Shown: one piece after another, positions 48,811 through 60,700 of the stretch | How the letters are laid out: each line of letters starts with the position of its first letter | How positions within the stretch are numbered: the first letter of the stretch is position 1 | Assembly (NCBI RefSeq): GCF_035582795.1 | Contig: NC_134370.1 | Span: 49,029,501-49,093,500, forward strand | Direction: 5' to 3' | DNA length: 64,000 nucleotides | Origin: Mycteria americana | Lineage: Eukaryota; Chordata; Aves; Ciconiiformes; Ciconiidae | Notes under the pieces: model-generated | Databases searched by the model: none | What the model saw: the letters and a program-made list of their open reading frames with translations, nothing else | What the model was told of the DNA's origin: nothing | Translations under genes and position numbers: made by a program

Positions 48811-49690
48811 TTGCAGCTCCAGCTGCACACCTTCCCGCTCACTGCCTCTGGGTGAAACTGCTCCTGGTTCTCCTGGCCGCTGGGGCTGTTGACAAGGTCA
48901 TAAATCCATCCCTGTCATCGCTCAAATATCAATGTGAGCTGTCATCGCTGTCCCAATATTGCCTTGATCGGTGCATCTGAACACTGAATAAAGCGTCGGC
49001 CCTCCCAGAGACTCACCTCACACGCTGAGTTCGGCCTGGTGCATGCCAGCGTCCCGCGCTTCAGGGGCAAACGCGACCAGACCCCAACCTCCAGTGAGGG
49101 TCCCACGGCCCTGCCTGCCCCACCCACCCACAGACCCCCCAGCCGGTGTTGAGGGCTGGGAACGGCCGCTCAGCCTCCGGTTCCCAGTCCCAAAAGGCGG
49201 CACTCGGGCTGGTGCTGAGCCCCAGAAACGCAGCCCTGAGCCCCGGCCCCCCCAGCTTGTTTTCAGGCCCAGAAACGCAGCACGTGGCTCCGGTTCCACG
49301 CTCTGAAAACCCAGCACTTCGACTTTTGTTTGAGCTGCTGAACCCCGCGACTGAGCCGAGTTTTTCGGCCCCAAACCAGCCCCCGGGCTTGTTCTCAGGC
49401 TGTGGCACCGAGTCCCCGCTTGGGGGGCTGGAAACCCCCCCAGGCCGTCCCTGGCCCCGCTGCGATGGCGAAGGAAGGGGGAGCCACAGCCCAGGGCCCC
49501 AGGCCGGGGGTGCCTGGGACCTGGGGGGCACCTCCCGCGGGGAGGAACCGGGGCCTGGGGCAGCACCCGCCCGCCCAGGGAAAGCTGCGTTGCACCTGGT
49601 TGCGCTTTACTGGCTTGAAGCTGTGTCGCACGCTCTGTTTATGAGAGTAAAACCAGGGTAAGAGTGCCATTACTGCTTTTCGTTGTGTTA
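48811..49690. other. Spacer between the minisatellite and the COMMD4 promoter
   Basis: No coding exon is recognisable. Around 49,190-49,400 a phrase of the type 'ccagaaacgcagc / gaaaacccagcac' recurs loosely, which looks like a very degenerate tandem repeat. GC content rises sharply after 49,690. Confidence 0.4.
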
Positions 49691-50459
49691 TTATTATTCC
49701 AGGCCCCAGCCCCACCATCGCCCCCCCGCCCCCAGGGAGCCCGGCCCGGGCCCCCCCGGCGCAGCCCCGACCCCCCGCCCCACCCGGCTCCCGCTGCGGC
49801 CCCGGCCCCGCTCGGGACCCCCCCGCCCCCGGTGCCCTTCGCCGCCCCTGCGGGCCCCGCGACCCGCTCGGCGCCGCGCCAGACTCGGCGACCCCCGAGA
49901 GGAGCGGGGGCTCCCCCGCCCCGGGGCTCCCCGGGCTGGGGGCGGAGCGGGCCCGGCGCAGCGAGGGGTGGTGGGGGGCAACGGGCGGACCCGCGGGGCC
50001 CGGAGCCGGCCGGGGGAAGGGGCGGGGCGGGAGCGGAGCGGGGCGGGGGGAGCCGGGGCCGCCGCGACAGCGGGGACGGGGCGGGCGGCGCTGAAGTGGG
50101 CGGGGCGCCGAGTGGGGGCGGGGCATGGCGGGGGGCGGGGCGAGGAGGCCCCTCCCGCGGGGCAGCGGCCGCCCCCGCGCTCCAGCGCCCGGGGCCCCCG
50201 TCCCTGCCCCTGCCCCCGGCCGGGCAGCGCTCCCGGGGCCGCTGGGGCCGGGGTCCCGGTTCCAAGGCCCCTGCCCCGCCGCAGAGCCCCTCGGGGCAGC
50301 CCCCCACCAGCACGCGGGGCAGGGCTCCGCCGCGGGGGCGGGGGCGGGCGGAGCGGCCGCGGCGCCTCCGGCCCGCCCAGGTGTCCCCCGCCCGGGAGCG
50401 GTTCCGGGTCGCGGAGGCGGGGTCTGCAGCGGCACCGGGGACCGGAGAGCGGCGGCGAC
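49690..50459 (+). promoter_or_regulatory. COMMD4: CpG-island promoter and 5'UTR of COMMD4
   Basis: Dense CpG and GC boxes without a TATA box lead directly to the COMMD4 start codon at 50460. This is the expected architecture of a housekeeping promoter. The exact start site is not visible. Confidence 0.65.
49893..50164 (-). repeat. Inverted repeat, right arm (COMMD4 promoter island)
   Basis: This is the reverse-complement partner of 46,816-47,096, separated from it by about 2.8 kb. It ends ~295 bases upstream of the COMMD4 start codon, so it lies inside the promoter island. Similarity stops sharply on the side nearer the left arm, at GGGGGTCGCCGAG-type sequence that has no counterpart. Confidence 0.85.
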
Positions 50460-52108
<1,649 letters not shown>

Positions 52109-52330
52109 GGAGCTGGGAGAAGGGGCGATGGCAGGAGGCGCCGACGCAGGATCACAGGACAGGACCCGGTGCACCAGACCGGGCCCCGGCGCTGCCTGGC
52201 TGGGGAGGGGGAGGCCGGGGACAGCTTCCCCTGGCCTCCTGCCCACGCCTGCCGGGCGCCCGGCAGCGAGCGAGGCTGCTGGGGGCCCGCCGGGCTGCCC
52301 GTGGTGAGGCTGTCCCCCGGGGAAAGCTCC

Positions 52331-52336
52331 AATAAA
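52331..52336 (+). terminator. COMMD4: PolyA signal AATAAA, COMMD4
   Basis: A canonical hexamer lies 223 bases after the COMMD4 stop and 221 bases before the NEIL1 start codon. Confidence 0.85.
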
Positions 52337-52379
52337 GGTAACGGTGACGAGGCCGAGCCGTGTCCCGCCTGTTTCTCCT

Positions 52380-52556
52380 CCGCGGGCCCTGCAGGCTGGG
52401 CGGGCCCGGCGCCTCGGCGGGACTACAACTCCCAGCGTGCTCTGCCCGCCGCGCAGCCAATGGGAGGCGGGCGGGGCGGGGCCTGGGCGTGTCTCCAGGC
52501 AGGGCGGCGGGCGGCAGGGTGGCACCGGGCCGTCCGGTCCCGCGGCGGCCGCGGCG
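52380..52556 (+). promoter_or_regulatory. NEIL1: NEIL1 promoter with ZNF143, CCAAT and GC-box motifs
   Basis: ACTACAACTCCCAGCGTGC at 52422-52440 closely matches the long ZNF143/SIX5-type element found in many housekeeping promoters. It is followed by CCAAT at 52457-52461 and GC boxes (GGGCGGGGCGGGGC) at about 52,470-52,483. There is no TATA box. The whole promoter fits between the COMMD4 polyA signal and the NEIL1 ATG. Confidence 0.7.
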
Positions 52557-55500
52557 ATGCCCGAGTGCCCGGAGCTGCACCTGGCCGGGCGCTACATCAA
52601 CGAGGCGTGCGGCGAGGTGGTGTTCTCGGGCGGCGTGGAGCGCTCGGCGGTGGGCAAGGGCCCGGAGGTGCCCTTCTCCAGCGAGGCCTACCGCATCTCC
52701 GCCGCCTCCCGGGGCAAGGAGCTGCGGCTGACGCTGGCCCCGCTGGGCCCCGGCGCGCCCCAGGACCTCGTCTTCCGCTTCGGCATGTCGGGGTCGTTCC
52801 GGCTGTGCCCCGCCGCCCAGCTCCCCCGCCATGCCCACCTCCGCTTCCTCACCCGCGAGAGCCCCCCGCGCGCCCTCTGCTTCATCGACGCCCGCCGCTT
52901 CGGCTCATGGCGGCTGGGCGACGCCTGGCAGCTGGGCCGCGGGCCCTGCGTCCTCTCCGAGTACCAGGCCTTCAGGTGAGTGTCCCGCCACCCTGCCAGC
53001 CACGGCCCGGCCTAAGGGAAGGCCCCCCGCTTTGTCCTGGCTGCTTGTACTGCACGGTGACCCTGCCTGATGCCCCGTGCTCTGGTGCAGGGAGAACGTG
53101 CTGAAGAACCTGGATGACAAGGCTTTTGACAAGCCCATCTGCGAGGCCCTCTTAAACCAGAAGTTTTTCAATGGAATTGGGAATTACCTCCGCGCTGAGA
53201 TCCTGTACAGGTAAGGTGGGTTGAGCACCCACTGACCTGCCATGGGGGTTTGGTCTCCAGGAGTTTGCCAGAGCTTGACAGCTCCTCGGCTAAGCTGGCT
53301 GGGCCTCCTTGCCTGGTAGACGCAGGCAAGTGCCAGAACCGAGAGTTCAGGCTTGCGTGTAACAGGTGGACTCTCTTAGGTTGAAGATCCCTCCCTTTGA
53401 AAAGGCTCGGACTGTGCTGGAGGCCCTGAAGGATCAGGAGCAGGCAAGGAGGAAGAAGGTTGGGAATACCTGGTGCTTTTGCAGGCTCAGAAAGGGGCCG
53501 GTTTCCAGACAGATGCCATACCAGGGATTTGTTTGCTTGTGGCCCTGTGGGATGTCTCGGCAGCACCCTGGGGTCCCAGGAGCTTCTTGCCTCCCGTGCA
53601 GGGAGCCAGACTGAGCTGAGAAGCGTTCCTGATTTGGGTTTGGGTTCAGCAGCGGTGGAGGTGGTTCAGTTTGCTTCCAGACCGCAGTCTGGGTTCAGCT
53701 GGCTGCCTTGCTCTGGCTCTGCTTTGGGCTTAGCTGGGCACAAAGCTCTGGTTCAGGTCTGCTGTTTTGGGCTTCTTCTAGCCCAGCGTTCAGGGCCAAT
53801 TTCAGTTTGTGTTTGGTTCCTTGCTCTGATGGGGCAGAACATTGTCACGAGGCCCTTGCAGAGATCGCACAGGCTCTGCACACACCGCTGTCAGGAGGTA
53901 GTTGCTGCTCTGAGCCTTTCTCAACACGACGGCAGGCATTTTCCTTTCACAACTATAACGCTTGCTGCACAGGCTCTTTCTCCTCAAGCGTGTTACTGTC
54001 CTTTGCCGTAAACACCCATGTCTGAGCACGTCTGAAGTGGCAAATGAGGCGCAGCAGTTCTGTAACCTCACGCGTGCAGTGTTCGTTCACACGTGGCCAG
54101 GCTGATGAGCTGTGACAGCTCCCCCGGCACATGCCTGCGTGCTGCGCTAGTGCCTGGCAGTGCCCAGCTTCTGCTATCAGGAAGTCTCTGGGTATATTTG
54201 GGGTGGGTGAAGAGGAAGGGGCGAGGGAAACAAAACACCTTATGAGCTTAAAATCTCTGGGGAAGGCTGCAGTAGAGCCCATGGCTGATCTCATGGCCTC
54301 GGGGGAGAGGAGGTGGCTATTTTAAAGGAGACTGAAAACAAAACATGCGACTTGAGGGCTGTTTTTACAAACTGCTGGTGTTCCTGTGTGTTAGCAGTCT
54401 TTCATGTCTTTGTAGCTGTGGGGAATGTGCAGTTCGAAGCCTACAATGGGGTGAGCTCAGGGCTGGCACATGGTGGGGAGTGTGGCAGCTCATCCTCAGG
54501 AGGGCAAGAGGAGATGGGGAATTTGGCTGGCGTTGGGGAGGAGACACCCCAATGAGGCTGGGGGGACTGGCAGGTGACTTCCCTCCCCTTCTCCACCCCT
54601 GCAGAATCCTTCCCTGACACTGAGCAAGAAGCTGAAGCTGATGCGGGAGAACCCAGATCTCCTGGAGCTGTGCCACAGCGTGCCCATGGAGGTCATCGCG
54701 GCGGGTGAGGCAACTGGACGGGGAGCTGGGGAACAGGGACAGCCGGGGCTGGTGAGGACACCTGGGCTTTGTGTTCCCAGCAGCAGGAGGCTGGGGAGGG
54801 CACCCCAACACCATGGTCACTGCTTCCTCTCTACTTCTGTCCCTCTCTCCCTTCCCAGAGAAAAAGCTCTTTGACCCAGATCACTCAGATAACTACGCTG
54901 CTTTCAAGAACTGGCTGCAGTGTTACTTGGTGCCTGGCATGAGCTCCCTGCGTGACCGCAACGGCAGGACCATATGGTTCCAGGTAAGAGTCTGGGGTCG
55001 CTGCCTGGGGCTGGGTGCCCCCTGATCACTCCTCCAAGAGGACACCAGCCCATTTTCTGCTTCCTGAGACCCCCCAGCGTTATGCTGTGTTGCTGGGGGT
55101 CTCCCTCTCCGACAGACTGCTGTGACCGGTGGACATGGAGGTGATGAGGACCCTCCATGGGGTGGCCAGCTGGCCAAGGGATGGCAGGCAGTCTGGAGCA
55201 GAGGGGATGATTGCGGGAATGGGGGGTTCTGGTGGTCTGGCAGCCCTGTTCCTCCCTCCTGTGCCCTGTGTCTGGGTGAGGCGCTGTGGTGGGGCCTTGC
55301 AGAAGGAGCAGGGGCTGACGGGAGAGTCCCCGAGGCACAGGGCAGGCAGAGCAAGTCCGACTCCCCCGGGGAAACGTGGCTGTTTCCCGGTCACTGTCTT
55401 GGCTGCGGGGTGGAGAAGGGGCATGGATTCTGCTGCCACTACCTGCAGAATGACTGCATCCCAGTCAACACTCTGTCGCCTTCCTTGCAGGGAGAGCCTG

Positions 55501-56696
55501 GCCCCATGGCTCCCAAAGGTGAGTATCCTCTCTCCTCCCTGCAGGACCCGCTCTTGCTCTGGGAGGGCTGGAGCCTGGGAAGCCTGGGGGCAAAGGCAGG
55601 AGCAAAGCCCCTCTCCCTGGGGCACTGATGGGCCTGTGATGGCCCGTGGCACTGGGGACAGAGCCCACTGTGCCCAAGGCTTCCTACCAGCACACCTGCC
55701 TGCCTGGGCACAGCCTTTGCACCCACAGGGTACTTTTCCAGGCCAGCACCTACATCCCCTTCCTCGCCTGCCAGGCTGGGAGCAGGAGGGTGTGCTCTCC
55801 CTGGGGCTGCGAGCCTGAACTGAGCAATGTTTTGGCACGGGAGGGAATCTGGTGGGAGGGAATCTGGTGGGAGGGGACAGGAGCCCCCTCGAGCCCTTCC
55901 TGCTAATTTCCCACCTCAGCAGGCTCAGCTCTGCTCACACATCACCTGGGACGGTGTCCCTGAAAGGTCACCGTGCCGCAGCCTGTCCCTCGAGGCCTGG
56001 GTGCTCTCTGCCCCATCTCCTCCTCAGCCTGCCTAACTTGGGCACGTCTTCTTGTGCAGGGCAGACATCCCGCAAGAAGCGTGCTCAGCTGAAGGCAGAT
56101 CCTGAGGCTCTGACGCCCAAGGTAAGAAGCTTTGTGGTTGTGGCTCCTACTGGGTCTAGAGGCTGTCCTGTTCCCTGTGCCTTGCTCAGGCTGCTCCTGA
56201 ATTCATGGTGGGGCTCCTGCCTGGAGTTTATCATCATCTGGTGGTCCAAGCACACTTCTGCTGCTAAGCTCCGTCTCTGATGTCCACCCAGGTCACCACA
56301 CGTGCCTCGAAACGGCGCCCCAGGGCTACAGCAAAACCCCCAAAGTTGGCCAAGGAGGAGGAGGAGGAGATGGCTGATGGGCCAAGGAAGGGACGTGCTC
56401 GCGGGAGGAGGAAAGCGACCACTGCCCCGGCCTTGTCTGAGCCTGAGGCGCCCGTCAAAGCCAAAACAAGCCGCCGGACGTCTGCACGCAGGGGCAGAGG
56501 TGAGGCTGCAGTCCCTGCGGCTTTCAGGTGCACAGGTGGGGGCTGTGGGAGCGCTCCCTTGTGTCAAGGGGACTGAGGGGGTGCCAAAGGGCAGGAGAGG
56601 AGCCAGCAGGGCTTCGTGGGGCAGAACCAAGCACCCCCTTACCCTCTTCCTTCTCATTTCCCTCCCCATCTTCCAGGCACAGCCGCTGCCGTCTGA
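52557..56696 (+). CDS. NEIL1: Endonuclease VIII-like 1 DNA glycosylase
   Basis: Exons 52557-52975, 53091-53210, 53380-53443, 54605-54704, 54859-54983, 55491-55518, 56060-56121, 56292-56499 and 56677-56696 join in phase to 381 residues (human 390). NEIL1 is a bifunctional nuclear glycosylase/AP lyase that removes oxidised pyrimidines and ring-opened purines. Visible: Pro2 nucleophile and Glu3, catalytic Lys54 in SRGKELRL, FRFGMSGSF with the intercalating Met, the H2TH region (ICEALLNQKFFNGIGNYLRAEILY), the zincless finger with GRTIWFQGEPGP and its Arg, and a disordered Lys/Arg-rich tail. Odd: residue 4 is Cys where the family has Gly (MPEC against MPEG). Intron 3 uses a GC donor (CAG|GCAAGG); this gives exactly the human length there. 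A weaker GT donor 15 bases on would add ARRKK. Confidence 0.95.
53444..54604 (+). other. NEIL1: NEIL1 intron 3 (GC-AG)
   Basis: The 1.16-kb intron begins GCAAGG and ends with a strong acceptor (tctccacccctgcag). I see no repeat family or nested gene in it; it has a mildly repetitive 'gggttcag/ctggttcag' passage at about 53,640-53,760. Confidence 0.65.
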
Positions 56697-57043
56697 GTAC
56701 CGCACGCTGCCCTCCTCCTGAGGGGCATTTTAACAGCTGCAGGAGGAGCTCAGGGAGGGCCTGGCCGGGGGCCTGGGTTAGTGCTGGGTTAGTGCTCTGT
56801 ACCTGTGCTCACACCCACTTGCTACCGCTGCATCCTGCCAGTGTGGGAAGGAGAAGCTGGGCTTGGTGATGGGGCTGATTTATCCAGCGTCCTCCTGCTG
56901 TCCCCAGGCATTTGAGGGGGATAAGGGCCACGCACCACACATTGTGCTGGCCTCTGACCCTTCCCTCTGCCTAAAAGTGGATTCCCTCTTCCTTCCCCTC
57001 TTCCCTTTCTGGCTGCTGCCTGGATCACTGTTTTTAGCTGACT

Positions 57044-57049
57044 AATAAA
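57044..57049 (+). terminator. NEIL1: PolyA signal AATAAA, NEIL1
   Basis: A canonical hexamer is followed by a TG-rich stretch (gtattttgtgtag), giving a 3'UTR of about 370 bases. An additional AATAAA at 57,168 could serve as a backup. Confidence 0.85.
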
Positions 57050-57069
57050 GTATTTTGTGTAGAAATCAC

Positions 57070-57797
57070 CGTGCACGCCTTTTTGTGCTAAGGATGACCC
57101 CTCTGTGCCCAGCCTCTTCCCCAGATGGGCTGGAGCAGGCTTCCCCTCCACCTTGGCCCCCCCCAAAATAAAGGTAAGCTCTCCCTCCCCAGTTCCAGGA
57201 GTGAGATCCTGCTGAGGAGGACACTAAGAGAGCAGCAGCTACAACAGAGCCCCTGGGAGGAGGCAGATCAGTGCAGTTATCTGGAAATAAGTTAAGAGAA
57301 CAGGCTGGAGCTTGCTTTCGTGTAATTCTCTTGTTTACTTGTGTTCCCCTTCTGCAAGGGCAGTGCAAGAAGCAGGTGAAGGGAGAGGGGAATGACCGTA
57401 GCGTGTCTTTACACTCGCTGCTAGGGTCTGGACAAGATGAAGGCTTAGAGACAGGAGCCACTGTGGAAAGCTGCTGCTCCCCCAAATCCCCCAGGGCTGG
57501 AGCAGAGCTCATGTGGGACCAGCCAGCCTGTCCCACCTTACCCATGCTTCAGCTAGCTAGGAACTCACTTGGGCCCTCCTTCCCTGGTTAAGCAGGGGGC
57601 AACTGTCCTTTCCTGAAGAACATGGTTGTTCTCGAGCGCTGCTCTCCAATGCCTGGGGGGGGGCAAGGAGGAGACTCTGCCCTTCCCTGCACAGCTCTCC
57701 TTGCACAGCTCTTGGGATTAGGGAAGCCTCAGGCTGCGATTTGAGCTCACAGTATTGATCCAGGTTGCCACAACATCAGCAAGGGCGACCAACGGTG
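57070..57797 (-). other. Convergent NEIL1/MAN2C1 spacer, mostly MAN2C1 3'UTR
   Basis: This holds the 3'UTR of MAN2C1 on the minus strand. I find no AATAAA on that strand; the nearest variant is AGTAAA (TTTACT on the plus strand at 57334-57339). The two genes may therefore end within a few hundred bases of each other. Confidence 0.4.
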
Positions 57798-60700
57798 TCA
57801 CTGCCTCAAGACCAAGAGGACGGAGAGCACACGGAAGGGTGTGAAGGAAAGCCTCACGCCCTGCTGCTCCAGCGGCAGGCGGCCCCATGCAGCTGGCCGC
57901 TCCAGGAGGTCACAGCTGGGGAAGAAAGCAGCAGGTGAGGCTGAAGCGACTGATCTCCATCCCCACACACACCCAGCCCTCCAGCATGGACTTACAGCAT
58001 TGCCTCCTTAACGGGCAGGGAGGTCTGGAGCCAGGCAACAACCGTGCTGCCATGTGCCTCGTACAGCCGAACCACCACGGCTTCATGTCTGTCCTCAGCC
58101 TTTGGGGTACAGTGCAGAACGGAGTTCAGACAAATGAGAGAGGCGTATCCTATCCTATGCCTGGGGGTACAGCCCAACCCAAGTGATCACGACTGAGCGG
58201 CTCTGCCTGTGTGCACGTACGTTCCTGACCTGCTGCGGTGCAGCGCTAACGACTGTGGCTGCGGTACCCACATACAGATGTGGATACTACTGTGATCCCT
58301 GCTGCAAGTGCCTGCCCGGGCTGGCACAGGGGGGTGCTAAGCCCCCTTGTCCTCACCTAGCAGGACACGCAAACCAGAGGGATCACTGTTTCCACTCGGC
58401 TGAGCCTGCATGCCGCGCAACGTGGGGGAAAGAGCAAGCCGTGCTTAACAAAAACAGCTTAACCTGTCTGCCCTCCCCTCTTCTGCCCCAGGGACTTGCC
58501 TGCTTGACAGTCTCCAGCACGACTGCAGGTGAGCTGACAGAAAAGGCACTCCAGGCTGGGCTCTGGGCAGAGCAGGCTGGGACCACATGGAGGGGGAAAT
58601 TCAAGTTGTAGGCATGCTGGATCACACCGGCATCCTGGAAGGAACCTGCAACAGAAGAACCTCTAGCCAGCCCCTACACGTGCACAGCCAGAGACACGCT
58701 CACCCCAAGGCTCACTGGAGCATCCTCCACCCTGCGTGTCCCCACAGGGCCCGGCTCTGCCCATCACTCACCCAGGTGAGGCATCACTGCGTAGGTGAAC
58801 TGGTGGTGCGTGATGTCTGCCGTGGCATCGGGGGACTTGGGTGCTCTCAGCCTAAGGCAACAAGAGGTAGGTGAGACTGGTGTCTCGGCAGCACTCTCTG
58901 TCACCCGGTGCAGAGCCAGAGGAGCACTGTGACAAGACAAATGCCTCCCCCTGCTACCTCGAGGCTGGGCCCTGAGGTGAAAGCCAACATGCTACTGGTT
59001 TCTGGCAACAGCAAACAGACCCTGGACAGTCCCAGAAGCTAAAAAATTTGAAGGGTGTTTTCCTGTGAAATGTGGCTGATGGAGTCAAACTGAAATATAT
59101 AGTTTCTCTCAGCTTTGTATGCATCCGTAACATTGCTGTTCCTTCCCTCTCCTTAAGCCTCCCCTCCTGGGGTATGTTTTGGCCAGCAACAGAAAAATTA
59201 CTTGGTACAAATGTGGATCTGATCTCTCCTGAATTATCTATGAGCATAACTCATAGGAATTACTTTATCTTAGTCAACTGTAATTATCAGCCAAAGGTTC
59301 TCAGATGACAGCCAGCCACTCAGACTAATACCAGACTATTTCATTTAGGACCAGGTGCTGCCTTGACTTCCAAGAGACACCTCAGAAGGCAAAGTGACTG
59401 CTGCAGCTCCACCTTCACCCCAACCCTACTCACAGTGAGAGGCTGAGGACATTCCTGTGGGCTGATGCCCCATATTTGCAGTCGTTCAGCAGTGCCACCC
59501 CAAAGCCATACTCGGAGAGATCCAGCCACTTGTGCGCCCACACCTGCAGGAGGTACCAAGGGACATATTCACCATACAGAGCCACTGCCTGGGAGCAAAA
59601 GCAGCCCTGCCATGGGAGGAACAGCTCGGCCCTGGGACCAGACTACCCTTCCTCTCACCTCGAATCGAGCCCAGTCCCAGGACGTGTTCCAGTGCGTTGG
59701 CCGCTGCAGGTGTCCAAACTGGATCTCATAGGTGGCGTTTGTGCTCCGCACCTGCACAGGGAACTCCACCTTCAGGAACTTGTGAGCCTCCTTCCACTCA
59801 ACCTAAATGTGGTACCAGTAGGACATCACCACAGGGGGCTGACAGGTAGGGGCTGCACTTATCCTTCCCTGGTGCGCAGCAGCCAGCTCGCACCCAGGCC
59901 AGACCAGGTACAATAAAACCACACTAGAGTCTGAACACAGATGAACTGGCGGATCTCTCTTCCACCCTTCTCCCTCAGGACCCCCACCCTCAGGCTGCCT
60001 TCCCCTAAGGCAGAGGCGGACAGGCAGTGGGGGGCTCCAGGGAAGGAAACGGGAGCAGGAACGTAAATTCAGACGCGAGGTTCAGCTCCCCAGGGCCCTG
60101 GCCTGCACAGCACAGATGTTCTTATCGCGCAGCAGCTGCTGGCCAAACCTGGGTCAGGAAGCGGAGGTACGGGCATGTGGCATCCAGGATGATCTCCTGG
60201 GTTAAGATACTGCTTTCGCCAATCTGCAGAGAGAAGCTTGCGCTTCCCCGCAGGCCCCCAGCCAGGGTGATTTCCAGAGGCTTCAGCAGCATTGTCACTG
60301 GCTTCCTAGAGAAAGGGATAAAGGCAGAGCTCGTCTCAGCCTGGTAGATCCAGATTTCTGAATCCCAATCCAGCCTCCCACACAGCAGGCACTCACTTCT
60401 CCAGAGTGAATGCTCTGTTACAGCTTTTGTTACAGCTAGGACTGACAGAGAGGCAAGAACCTCAGAGCAAAGTCAAAATCCAACTGCTGTATGCACTACT
60501 CCTCTACCTGGTTTCCAAGTGATAGTCCATCACGTCCCAGGCATCCCAGTACAGGGGAATATCATCAAAGAGTGCAAACTGGTTTGCGTAGCAGCCATCT
60601 GGGACTGACTCTCTGGAACGAGGTGGAACAGAGAAACAGCAGCATAAGAAGAACTGGCAGTGGAGAAGGGCATACAGTGAGAAGAAGACCTGAGAGAGGT

